From NCBI RefSeq assembly GCF_050633425.1, contig NZ_JBOEGM010000022.1, positions 1 to 64,000 of the forward strand: a stretch of DNA of 64,000 nt, in the 5' to 3' direction. Below are positions 43,253-51,290 of the stretch, in pieces. The DNA is from Pelagimonas sp050633425. GTDB taxonomy: Bacteria; Pseudomonadota; Alphaproteobacteria; Rhodobacterales; Rhodobacteraceae. The notes under the pieces were generated by a model that did not search any database, was not told where the DNA came from, and saw only the letters and a list, made by a program, of their open reading frames with translations. Both the position numbers and the translations under genes were made by a program. How positions within the stretch are numbered: position 1 is the first letter of the stretch; each line of letters begins with the position of its first letter.

Positions 43253-44041
43253 TTACGCGCAGATAAACCGTTTTGCCAAATCTGCTGTGGCTTGGGGCAT
43301 TGCCGGCATGTCGCCTTCGGAGTGGTCAAGCCATTGCTCTGCCATGGGGCATAAGCGGGTATAGTTTTGGGCAACCGATTGGTGCAAATTCTGGGGTGTG
43401 AACTCTGGTGGGAATAGCTCGGCTGGGACGTTGGGGTAGCGCAAAACCAACCTGCGCCAGCGGTGTATGAGCAGTGTTCGTGCTGCCGCTGCGTCTAGCG
43501 GGCCAAGCTCTAGCCCAGATAACGCACGCAGATCATCGGCCAATCTGTGCAAGGCCGACACGTGTTCTGAGGTCAGGGCCTTCCAAACCTCGGGGGCGCT
43601 AGGCCCTGACAGCTTGCCGGTTATGCCAAACCCTGAGCCATTGGCGGGACCGGGCCGCAACCAACCGCCCGATAGCCGAATGGCACCGGGGCTTTCTTGG
43701 CTACCAAAGCTCCATTCTGATACGGCGGATTGGCGGGGGGGCGCGTAAATCTGGGCTGTTGCGGGCCCAAATTGCGCGCTGCCTGAGGGGGTCAGTGCAT
43801 AGCTGCTGGTGCGCCCGGCTTTGCGACCCTCGACCCAACCATCCCGCGACAGGCGCGACAAGGCCGTCCGCAACGCGCCAGATTCAACGCCAATGCGCCC
43901 CAACAGCCGATTGAGCCGAACCGCTGCGACCCGGCCACCACGATGTTGCACGCTGTCACCAAAGACAGTGATGACCAGCGACCAAACACGGGGTCGACCA
44001 TCCGCCGACAGGGACGAAATCAGGGGCGCAAGTGGATCCAT
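43253..44041 (-). CDS. paaX: PaaX-family transcriptional regulator of phenylacetate degradation
   Basis: This 262-residue regulator matches PaaX, the repressor that is released by phenylacetyl-CoA. The N-terminal winged helix is clear (VAAVRLNRLLGRIGVESGAL, then RTALSRLSRDGWVEGRKAGR, then SSYALTPSG). The C-terminal part has the PaaX helical ligand-binding region (RTLLIHRWRRLVLRYPNVPA, ELFPPEF). It lies 40 bases downstream of paaZ on the same strand, so it would be made together with the enzyme it controls. The length is a little below that of E. coli PaaX. Confidence 0.9.
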   Translation of the reverse strand: MDPLAPLISSLSADGRPRVWSLVITVFGDSVQHRGGRVAAVRLNRLLGRIGVESGALRTALSRLSRDGWVEGRKAGRTSSYALTPSGSAQFGPATAQIYAPPRQSAVSEWSFGSQESPGAIRLSGGWLRPGPANGSGFGITGKLSGPSAPEVWKALTSEHVSALHRLADDLRALSGLELGPLDAAAARTLLIHRWRRLVLRYPNVPAELFPPEFTPQNLHQSVAQNYTRLCPMAEQWLDHSEGDMPAMPQATADLAKRFICA

Positions 44042-44081
44042 GCCCCTGACTCTAAAGCCTGATTGCCGGAGCGCAAGCCGA

Positions 44082-46094
44082 CTATCGTGTGTAAGACACC
44101 ATGGTCAGCAGCTCATATTGCGCGACTTGCTCGGCGTCCTGATTGTAGAGGGTCACGTTCCACGCGACCTCGCCGTAGGCGTCAGTGCGCGGCGTTTTGC
44201 GCTTGGCAGTCAGGCGCACATTCACACGATCCCCCGGACTGACGGGTTTTTGGAAACTCAAATTATTGAGACCGGTATTGGCCAAAACCGGACCGGGATC
44301 GGGTTGCACAAACAGGCCTGCGGCAAAACTCAGCAACAGATAGCCATGGGCAACGCGGCCGGGAAAAAACGGGTTCGCCTTGGCGGCATCGTCGTCCATA
44401 TGGGCATAAAACGTGTCGCCAGTGAAATGCGCAAAATGCTCGATATCGTCCAAAGTGACATCGCGAGGGTCGGTGACAATGGTTTCGCCGATCCCAATTT
44501 CGTGGAACGTACGTTGGAACGGATGTGCAGGCGCTTGCTTTTCTGCGGCACCGGGCACCCACTGGCCTGTGATCGCCGTCAAAATGTCGGGGCTGCCCTG
44601 GATCGCTGTGCGCTGCATGTAATGCAAAACACCCCGCACCCCGCCCAATTCTTCACCGCCACCAGCCCGGCCTGGCCCACCATGGACCAGATGGGGGAGG
44701 GGGGAGCCGTGGCCGGTGCCTTCACCCATGCTATCGCGATCGCTAATATAAAGGCGACCATGCCACGCGGCGCTGGACAATGTGACTTCGCGTGCAACGG
44801 CGGGATCGTGCGTGATCAACGATGCGACAAGCGAGCCTTGACCGCGATTGGCGAGAGCCGCCGCGTGGGCTGTGTCTCGATAGGGAAGCAGGGTCGAAAC
44901 TGGGCCAAACGCCTCAATGGCATGGATATTTTGCGCGGCATCTGGATCGGCGCAGCGAAACAGCATGGGGGCAATGAAGCCGGGCCCTTGTGGCAAATCA
45001 AACGCTGATTGATCAAGGATTTGATCTGCCTCGGTCCCGATCATCGCCGCCTTTTCCAGCACATCGGCCTTTTGACCACCCGATACCAAGGCCCCCATCC
45101 GAACATCCCCGGCCGGATCACCAATGGTGGTTTTCTTAAGCCGTTCTGTCAGGGCCTCAGAGACCGCATCCATCTGCTCTTCAGGGACAATCATGCGCCG
45201 AATAGCGGTACATTTTTGACCGGCTTTGGTGGTCATTTCCGCAGTTGCCTGTTTGATAAACAGCTCAAATTCCGGGGTGCCGGGCACAGCGTCGGGGCCC
45301 AGGATCGACGCATTTAGGCTGTCTTGCTCAGCCGTGAACCGGGTCGAGTTGCGCATGATCTTCGGATTGGACCGCAGCTTGAAAGCCGTGTCAGCAGAAC
45401 CGGTAAAGGCGACGACATCCTGCGCGCCAAGTCGATCCAAAAGTTCACCTGTACCGCCAACAATCAGTTGCAATGCCCCATCGGGCAAAATGCCGGACTC
45501 GATGATCAAACGCACGCAGGCTTCTGTTAGAAAACAGGTTTGTGTCGCGGGTTTGACGATGGCGGGAACCCCGGCCAAAAGCGTCGGAGCCAGTTTCTCA
45601 AGCATGCCCCAAACCGGGAAGTTGAAGGCGTTGATGTGTACCGCAACCCCTTGCAAGGGCGTGGCAATATGTTGGGCTTGAAACGTCCCCTTGCGGCTAA
45701 TTTGTTCAATGTCGCCATCAAGATAAACATGCCCATCCGGCATCTCGCGCCGCCCCTTGGAGGCGATAACCATCATCGTGATGATGCCGCCATCAATGTC
45801 GATCCCACCATCCTTGCGCGTTGCGCCAGTAAGCGGGTTGATCGCATATAGGTCTTCTTTGCGGCCATCGAGATAAACCGTCAGCGCCTTGAGCATTTTG
45901 GCGCGTTGGTGAAATGTCATGGCGCGCAGTGCCGGTCCACCAACCTGTGTGGCGTGGGCAATCATCTTACCGAAATCCAGCTCGCTGCCACCGGCGCGGG
46001 CGATTGCTGCACCAGTGACTGGGCTGATGATGTTTTTGGCACCTGATCCGGGGGTGATCCAGCGCCCATAGGCAAAGCTATTTGGTTCCAGCAT
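44082..46094 (-). CDS. paaZ: Bifunctional oxepin-CoA hydrolase / 3-oxo-5,6-dehydrosuberyl-CoA semialdehyde dehydrogenase
   Basis: This 670-residue cytosolic enzyme opens the oxepin-CoA ring and oxidises the resulting aldehyde in phenylacetate catabolism. Residues 1-510 are the aldehyde dehydrogenase, with the glutamate in FTAEQDSLNAS near 250 and the nucleophilic cysteine in KAGQKCTAIRRM near 290. Residues 530-670 are an R-specific hydratase-type domain with HFTGDTFYAHMDDDAA and PFFPGRVAHGYLLLSF. Both active sites look complete, as in the standard PaaZ rather than a dehydrogenase-dead copy. The ATG at 46094 has a GGAGG site. It is divergent from paaI. Confidence 0.93.
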   Translation of the reverse strand: MLEPNSFAYGRWITPGSGAKNIISPVTGAAIARAGGSELDFGKMIAHATQVGGPALRAMTFHQRAKMLKALTVYLDGRKEDLYAINPLTGATRKDGGIDIDGGIITMMVIASKGRREMPDGHVYLDGDIEQISRKGTFQAQHIATPLQGVAVHINAFNFPVWGMLEKLAPTLLAGVPAIVKPATQTCFLTEACVRLIIESGILPDGALQLIVGGTGELLDRLGAQDVVAFTGSADTAFKLRSNPKIMRNSTRFTAEQDSLNASILGPDAVPGTPEFELFIKQATAEMTTKAGQKCTAIRRMIVPEEQMDAVSEALTERLKKTTIGDPAGDVRMGALVSGGQKADVLEKAAMIGTEADQILDQSAFDLPQGPGFIAPMLFRCADPDAAQNIHAIEAFGPVSTLLPYRDTAHAAALANRGQGSLVASLITHDPAVAREVTLSSAAWHGRLYISDRDSMGEGTGHGSPLPHLVHGGPGRAGGGEELGGVRGVLHYMQRTAIQGSPDILTAITGQWVPGAAEKQAPAHPFQRTFHEIGIGETIVTDPRDVTLDDIEHFAHFTGDTFYAHMDDDAAKANPFFPGRVAHGYLLLSFAAGLFVQPDPGPVLANTGLNNLSFQKPVSPGDRVNVRLTAKRKTPRTDAYGEVAWNVTLYNQDAEQVAQYELLTMVSYTR

Positions 46095-46173
46095 GGTGTG
46101 TCCTCCGGGGTTTAGGGCCGTATCGGCCCGCGTTGGCGCGCACCATGGAGCAGAACAAATCAAAAATCAACAT

Positions 46174-46195
46174 ACTTGACCGGACGGTCGGCTTT
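46174..46195. promoter_or_regulatory. Palindromic operator in the paaZ-paaI divergent promoter region
   Basis: ACCGGACGGTCGGC (46179-46192) fits the pattern ACCGnnCGnnCGGT in all but the last base. That pattern is the core I recall for TetR-type PaaR operators of phenylacetate genes. It overlaps TTGACC (46176-46181), which could be a -35 box for paaI. A TetR-family gene lies at the end of the paaI operon and PaaX is on the other side, so either could bind here. Confidence 0.45.
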
Positions 46196-46223
46196 GTGCA
46201 TCGTAAGCGCAGGAGGACCAGCC

Positions 46224-46697
46224 ATGACACCAGACGAGCGCGCGCGCCGGTCGGCGCACGCTATGTGGGCCAAAGACACCGCCAGCCAGAAAATGGGCAT
46301 GCGGATTGAGTCCGTCGGCCCGGGCCAAGCGGTGCTGTCGATGGAAGTGATGCCGCATCACCTCAACGGCAATGGTACCTGTCATGGAGGGTTCATTTTT
46401 ACGCTGGCCGATAGCGCCTTTGCTTTTGCCTGCAACAGCTACAATGCCGTGACGGTTGGGCAGGAATGTCAGATCACCTATCTAACGCCCGGTCAGGCAG
46501 GTGAGCGCCTGACAGCCACGGCCATTGAACAAGCCAAGCCGGGTCGATCGGGCGTTTATGATGTGACGGTGACAGGCGAAGATGGGCGCAAAGTTGCCTT
46601 GATGCGCGGCTTGTCCCGCACCATCAAAGGCCAGCATTTTGACGAGCACGCCAGCCGCGATGAGGTCGTGCCATCCAAGGAGAACAACGATGCGTGA
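46224..46697 (+). CDS. paaI: Hydroxyphenylacetyl-CoA thioesterase
   Basis: This 157-residue hotdog-fold thioesterase removes CoA from dead-end phenylacetate intermediates. Family features are MGMRIESVGPGQAVLSMEV and the catalytic region NGNGTCHGGFIFTLADSAFA near residues 50-70, with the conserved HGG and acidic residue. The ATG at 46224 follows AGGAGG; the frame from 46176 overlaps the operator. It is the first gene of paaI-paaJ-paaK and overlaps paaJ by eight bases. Confidence 0.93.
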   Translation: MTPDERARRSAHAMWAKDTASQKMGMRIESVGPGQAVLSMEVMPHHLNGNGTCHGGFIFTLADSAFAFACNSYNAVTVGQECQITYLTPGQAGERLTATAIEQAKPGRSGVYDVTVTGEDGRKVALMRGLSRTIKGQHFDEHASRDEVVPSKENNDA

Positions 46698-47880
46698 GGC
46701 ATGGCTTTGCCAAGGTAGCAGAACACCGATTGGCCGCTATGGTGGGGCTTTGTCTTCGGTGCGCCCGGACGATTTACTGGCTGGTGTGATGCGCGCCGTG
46801 GTGCCCGAAGGTCTGCCGGTTGATGAGGTCATCATGGGTTGCGCCAACCAAGCGGGCGAAGACAATCGCAATGTGGCGCGGATGTCTGCATTGCTGGCTG
46901 GTTTTGGCGAGGACGTGCCGGGCGTGACGGTCAATCGGCTTTGCGGATCGGGTCTGGACGCGGTGATGATGGCCGCACGGGCGATCAAATGCGGTGAAGC
47001 TGAGATCGTTGTCGCGGGCGGTGTCGAAAGCATGTCGCGCGCGCCATTTGTTCAGGGCAAAGCCACCAGCGCTTTTTCCCGCCAGGCGGACATCTATGAC
47101 ACCACCATTGGGTGGCGGTTCGTCAACCGGCAGATGAAGGCGCAATACGGTGTCGATTCCATGCCGGAAACCGCCGAGAATGTCGCCGAAGAGTTCAACA
47201 TTTCTCGTCAAGATCAGGACGCCTTTGCTTTGCGGTCCCAAGAGCGCGCCGCAGCGGCGATTGCCTCGGGGCGTTTGGCGCGGGAAATCACTGCCGTAAG
47301 CATTCCCCAGCGCAAGGGAGAATCTATTGTCGTTGATACGGATGAGCACCCGCGCCTGACGACGTTGGAAAAACTGGCAAGCTTGCGCGCTCCGTTTCGC
47401 GACGGGGGGAGTGTGACCGCGGGCAATGCCTCGGGTGTGAATGATGGTGCTGCGGCGCTAATCATGGCCTCTCCAGAGGCGGCCGAAAAACACGGGCTAA
47501 CCCCGGTTGCACGGATTTTGGGTGGAGCGACGGCGGGTTTAGCCCCTCGGATCATGGGGTTTGGCCCAGCCCCAGCCTCGAAAAAGCTGTTGGATCGCTT
47601 GGGTTTGAATATCGGCCAGATGGACACGATTGAGCTCAACGAAGCCTTTGCATCGCAAGGTCTCGCGGTCATGCGTGACCTTGGGTTAGCGGATGATGCG
47701 GCACATGTGAACCCCAATGGCGGCGCGATTGCGCTGGGCCACCCCTTGGGGATGTCGGGTGCGCGCTTGGCGCTGACGGCGGGCCATATGTTGCAAGAAA
47801 CCGGCGGGAAATATGCACTTTGCACCATGTGCATTGGTGTCGGGCAGGGGATTGCTTTGGTGATGGAACGTCTGAGCTAA
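46690..47880 (+). CDS. paaJ: 3-oxoadipyl-CoA / 3-oxo-5,6-dehydrosuberyl-CoA thiolase
   Basis: This 396-residue thiolase cleaves beta-ketoacyl-CoA in the lower phenylacetate pathway, giving acetyl-CoA and succinyl-CoA. The acyl-carrying cysteine is in VNRLCGSGLDAVMMA near residue 90, the histidine is in GGAIALGHPLGMSG near 350, and the second cysteine is in CTMCIGVGQG near 383. The same reaction type is catalysed by PcaF of the beta-ketoadipate pathway; the paa neighbours decide for PaaJ. The start lies inside the end of paaI, preceded by AAGGAG. Confidence 0.93.
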   Translation: MREAWLCQGSRTPIGRYGGALSSVRPDDLLAGVMRAVVPEGLPVDEVIMGCANQAGEDNRNVARMSALLAGFGEDVPGVTVNRLCGSGLDAVMMAARAIKCGEAEIVVAGGVESMSRAPFVQGKATSAFSRQADIYDTTIGWRFVNRQMKAQYGVDSMPETAENVAEEFNISRQDQDAFALRSQERAAAAIASGRLAREITAVSIPQRKGESIVVDTDEHPRLTTLEKLASLRAPFRDGGSVTAGNASGVNDGAAALIMASPEAAEKHGLTPVARILGGATAGLAPRIMGFGPAPASKKLLDRLGLNIGQMDTIELNEAFASQGLAVMRDLGLADDAAHVNPNGGAIALGHPLGMSGARLALTAGHMLQETGGKYALCTMCIGVGQGIALVMERLS

Positions 47881-47912
47881 AGAAATATCGGCAAGTCGGA
47901 GGAGGACGCGCC

Positions 47913-49217
47913 ATGGAGGATCTGACACCTCGCAAAGAGGATCTGGACCCAATTGAAATCGCTTCACGCGATGAGATTTCTGCGTTGCAGTTAGAGCGGA
48001 TGAAGTGGTCGCTGCGGCATGCTTATGAAAATGTGCCGCATTATAAGACAGCCTTTAAAGAGGCCGGGGTGCATCCCGACGATCTCAAAACGCTGTCCGA
48101 TTTGGCCAAGTTTCCGTTCACTGTGAAAGGCGATCTGCGGGCGAATTACCCATTCGGAATGTTCGCCGTCCCGCGCGAACAGGTGATCCGCGTGCATGCC
48201 TCGTCCGGCACCACGGGCCAGCCAACGGTTGTGGGGTACACCCGCGATGATCTTGATATGTGGTCTACGGTGGTGGCGCGGTGTTTGCGGGCCTCCGGGT
48301 TGCGGCCCGGTGATGTGCTGCACAATGCCTATGGGTACGGGTTGTTTACGGGCGGTTTGGGGGTGCATGGCGGGTCAGAAAAGCTTGGCCTGACCACGGT
48401 GCCGATCTCTGGCGGCATGACCCAACGCCAAGTGCGTTTGATCGAGGATTTTGGTGCAACTGGCATGACGGTAACGCCATCCTATGCGCTTTCGATCATT
48501 GATGAATACGCTGCACAGGGCTTGGATCCTCGCAAAAGCCCGCTGAAAGTCGGGATTTTTGGCGCAGAGCCATGGACCAATGCCATGCGTCGGGAGATCG
48601 AAGAGGCCTTTGATATGCATGCGGTCGATATCTATGGCTTGTCCGAAGTCATCGGCCCCGGTGTCGCCAATGAATGTGTGGAAACCAAAGATGGGCTGCA
48701 TATTTGGGAGGATCATTTTTATCCTGAAATCATCAATCCCGAAACCGGTGAGGTGGTTGAAGATGGTGAAATGGGCGAGCTGGTCTTTACCTCACTGACC
48801 AAACAAGCGTTTCCAATCATCCGCTATCGGACCCGCGATTTGACACGACTTTTGCCGGGAACGGCGCGGTCAATGCGGCGCATGGAAAAGGTAACGGGAC
48901 GCAGTGATGACATGATCATTTTGCGCGGCGTCAACGTCTTCCCGACCCAGATCGAAGAGCAGCTGATGCAGGTGGCGTCGCTTGCTCCGCACTTCCAGCT
49001 TGAGCTGAACCGGGTTGGTCATAAGGATGAAATGCGGGTCAAGGTCGAGACGTTGCCAGACACTATTGAGCTTGGCGATATGGCGGGTAAGGAACTGGCG
49101 GCCAAGGTAAAACAGGTGGTCGGTATTTCGATCAAAGTGGATGTGGGTGCCCCTGGAGGCGTGGCCCGCAGCCAAGGCAAGGCGGTTCGCATTGTCGACA
49201 ATCGGCCCAAGGATTGA
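47913..49217 (+). CDS. paaK: Phenylacetate-CoA ligase
   Basis: This 434-residue AMP-forming ligase activates phenylacetate to phenylacetyl-CoA, the first pathway step and the source of the inducer. The phosphate-binding loop is HASSGTTGQPTVVGYT near residue 92-107, with YGLSEVIGPG near 235-244 and RTRDLTRL near 305 as later adenylate-forming motifs. The C-terminal lid has GRSDDMIILRGVNVFPTQIE. The ATG at 47913 follows GGAGGAGG. It is third in the paaI operon. paaABCDE (epoxidase), paaF, paaG and paaH are not in this window. Confidence 0.95.
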   Translation: MEDLTPRKEDLDPIEIASRDEISALQLERMKWSLRHAYENVPHYKTAFKEAGVHPDDLKTLSDLAKFPFTVKGDLRANYPFGMFAVPREQVIRVHASSGTTGQPTVVGYTRDDLDMWSTVVARCLRASGLRPGDVLHNAYGYGLFTGGLGVHGGSEKLGLTTVPISGGMTQRQVRLIEDFGATGMTVTPSYALSIIDEYAAQGLDPRKSPLKVGIFGAEPWTNAMRREIEEAFDMHAVDIYGLSEVIGPGVANECVETKDGLHIWEDHFYPEIINPETGEVVEDGEMGELVFTSLTKQAFPIIRYRTRDLTRLLPGTARSMRRMEKVTGRSDDMIILRGVNVFPTQIEEQLMQVASLAPHFQLELNRVGHKDEMRVKVETLPDTIELGDMAGKELAAKVKQVVGISIKVDVGAPGGVARSQGKAVRIVDNRPKD

Positions 49218-49223
49218 TGGGAG

Positions 49224-49257
49224 GGGGTGACGCTTGCTCGCTTGCGAGCGTCGCCCC
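49224..49257 (+). terminator. Stable hairpin after paaK
   Basis: Arms of 14 bases, GGGGTGACGCTTGC and GCGAGCGTCGCCCC, pair with two G-T wobbles across a 6-base loop, seven bases after the paaK stop. No T-run follows, so it may be a Rho-assisted terminator or an mRNA-protecting stem separating paaK from the regulator gene. Confidence 0.5.
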
Positions 49258-49332
49258 ACCCACCGTCCCATCGGGCGCTTTTCAATTTGTGATGTGCTGG
49301 TTAGACACCGGCCCGCCAATAGGGGAAACAAA

Positions 49333-49902
49333 ATGCCGCGCGGAATTGCCCGGAACCATGACGAAAAACGAGAGGCCCTGCGCAAAGGCGCGGCGGCCTA
49401 TTTTGCGCGCCATGGGTTTGATCGGGCGTCGATGAATGGGGCCGCGCGGGAAATCGGCGTCTCTAAGGCGCTGATTTACCATTATCACGACAGTAAAGAG
49501 GCGCTGTTGTTCGACATTCTTGAGGCGCATTTGACCGATTTGGTGCGCGTTGTCGAAGCCAGTGCGCCCAAGGGCCTGCGTGCCCTCATTGCCGCGATTT
49601 TGGATTCCTATGAAGATGCAGACGCGGAACACAAGCTGCAGCTCGAATCACTTTCTGCGCTTCCATCCGATATGCAGGCCCCTCTTTTGGCGGCGCAGCG
49701 CTATCTTGTTGAGGCGATGAGTGTCGCAATTGAAGCGGTTAAGCCGGGGATGGACCCCGAGCGATTGAGGGCCGCGACCATGACGGTTTATGGCATCCTC
49801 AATTGGTTTTACATGTGGCACCGGCCGGGAAAAGGCCTTTCACGTCAAGAGTATGCAGAACTAGCAGCCGATTTTGTCGAAGGTGGATTGGCGCGGCTTT
49901 GA
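49333..49902 (+). CDS. TetR/AcrR-family regulator, probable phenylacetate-pathway regulator
   Basis: This 189-residue regulator has the TetR helix-turn-helix near residues 25-65 (AAAYFARHGFDRASMNGAAR, EIGVSKALIYHYHDSKEAL). The ligand domain has the pattern of the PaaR-like group (LNWFYMWHRPGKGLSRQEYA). The ATG at 49333 is favoured; it sits after the paaK hairpin. Position and pattern suggest that it senses a CoA thioester of the pathway and binds the palindrome near 46185, which is inference. The window therefore has two candidate repressors for one pathway. Confidence 0.82.
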   Translation: MPRGIARNHDEKREALRKGAAAYFARHGFDRASMNGAAREIGVSKALIYHYHDSKEALLFDILEAHLTDLVRVVEASAPKGLRALIAAILDSYEDADAEHKLQLESLSALPSDMQAPLLAAQRYLVEAMSVAIEAVKPGMDPERLRAATMTVYGILNWFYMWHRPGKGLSRQEYAELAADFVEGGLARL

Positions 49903-49987
49903 TCCGTGTTAACGGCGGCTTCATGTTTCCGATCCGCTCCAACAGATTTCCTCCATAAGTCGAAAACGGCCATTTTCCGCAATTTTC

Positions 49988-50067
49988 CGACTTGCGTGAC
50001 CGCAAGGCGACGGATAGGTCCGGCAGTGGGACACCCTTCCCCAACGAAGGGCGATTATCTGTAAGGA
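49988..50067 (+). ncRNA. Structured leader upstream of serC, candidate serC-motif RNA
   Basis: Two hairpins are visible: CTTGCG-tgac-CGCAAG (49991-50006) and CCCTTC with GAAGGG (50034-50051). The second ends about 12 bases before the serC ribosome-binding site AAGGA. A conserved 'serC RNA motif' is known upstream of serC operons in alphaproteobacteria; position and layout fit, though I could not compare with the covariance model. It would control serC-serA expression. Confidence 0.5.
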
Positions 50068-50075
50068 TAGCATCA

Positions 50076-51221
50076 ATGGCTATGACTAAACCTGCCGCGC
50101 GGCCGGCTAACCCGCGTTTTTCTTCCGGCCCCTGCGCCAAAATCCCCACATTCTCGCTGGATAAACTTGCTGACGCGCCTTTGGGTCGCTCGCATCGTGC
50201 CGCAATTGGCAAATCCAAGCTGAAAGCCGCGATCGAAGAGACGCGCGAGCTTCTGGGCATCCCCGCTGATTATAAAATCGGTATCGTTCCTGCGTCCGAC
50301 ACTGGCGCGATGGAAATGGCGATGTGGTCGATGCTCGGTGCACGCAAGGCCGAGATGGTTGCTTGGGAAAGCTTTGGCGCTGGCTGGGTCACCGATGTTG
50401 TCAAACAGCTGAAAATCGACGCAGACGTCAAAACCGCCGATTACGGCGAGATCGTCGATTTCGCGACAATCGACTTTAACAATGACGTTGTCTTTACATG
50501 GAACGGCACCACCTCGGGTGTGCGGGTTCCAAATGGCGACGCGATCCCGGCAGACCGCGACGGTCTGACCATCTGCGACGCCACATCGGCGGCCTTCGCG
50601 ATGGACCTGCCTTGGGACAAACTGGATGTAACCACCTTCTCTTGGCAGAAGGTTCTGGGCGGCGAAGCGGCACACGGCGTGCTGATCCTGTCCCCACGCG
50701 CTGTTGAGCGTCTCGAAAGCTACACACCCGCTTGGCCGCTGCCAAAAATCTTCCGCCTGACCAAAGGTGGCAAGCTGATCGACGGTATCTTTACCGGTGC
50801 GACGATCAACACACCTTCGATGCTTTGCGTCGAAGATTACCTGGTTGCGCTGGATTGGGCGCGGTCTGTTGGCGGCCTCAAGGGTCTGATCAATCGTGCC
50901 GAAGCCAATGCCAAAGCCGTTTGGGATTTCTGTGAAGCGCGTGATTGGATCGCCAACCTTGCGGTTGATCCGGCGACACGGTCGAACACATCGGTCTGCC
51001 TGAAATTCACAGATGCGCGTATCAAAGACGGTGCCGCCTTTGCCAAGGCGATCGCTAAGCGGCTTGAAGCCGAAGGTGTTGCGTTGGACGTGGGTGCCTA
51101 TCGCGATGCGCCTGCCGGTCTGCGGATCTGGTGTGGTGGCACAATCGAGACCGCCGACATCGAGGCGATGTTGCCTTGGCTCGAATACGCCTTTGCCGCC
51201 GAAATCGACGCGCAAGCCTAA
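50076..51221 (+). CDS. serC: Phosphoserine aminotransferase
   Basis: This 381-residue PLP enzyme converts 3-phosphohydroxypyruvate to phosphoserine with glutamate. The alphaproteobacterial type is evident from NPRFSSGPCAKIPTFSLDKL at the start. The PLP lysine is in FSWQKVLGGEAAHG near residue 197, and the aspartate in LTICDATSAAFAMDLP near 170. The ATG at 50076 is eight bases after AAGGA; an in-frame ATG at 50082 and an upstream frame to 49992 are less likely. It is followed 69 bases later by serA. Confidence 0.94.
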   Translation: MAMTKPAARPANPRFSSGPCAKIPTFSLDKLADAPLGRSHRAAIGKSKLKAAIEETRELLGIPADYKIGIVPASDTGAMEMAMWSMLGARKAEMVAWESFGAGWVTDVVKQLKIDADVKTADYGEIVDFATIDFNNDVVFTWNGTTSGVRVPNGDAIPADRDGLTICDATSAAFAMDLPWDKLDVTTFSWQKVLGGEAAHGVLILSPRAVERLESYTPAWPLPKIFRLTKGGKLIDGIFTGATINTPSMLCVEDYLVALDWARSVGGLKGLINRAEANAKAVWDFCEARDWIANLAVDPATRSNTSVCLKFTDARIKDGAAFAKAIAKRLEAEGVALDVGAYRDAPAGLRIWCGGTIETADIEAMLPWLEYAFAAEIDAQA

Positions 51222-51239
51222 GACATTCTGGTGAAAACG

Positions 51240-51261
51240 CGGGGCCCCATGCGCGGCCCCG
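51240..51261 (+). promoter_or_regulatory. GC-rich hairpin between serC and serA
   Basis: CGGGGCC and GGCCCCG pair across an 8-base loop in the serC-serA gap, 30 bases before the serA start. It is followed by GTTCCCTCCC rather than a T-run. It could stabilise the serC message end or partly attenuate serA. Confidence 0.4.
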
Positions 51262-51290
51262 TTCCCTCCCTATATTCAAGGACCACTATC

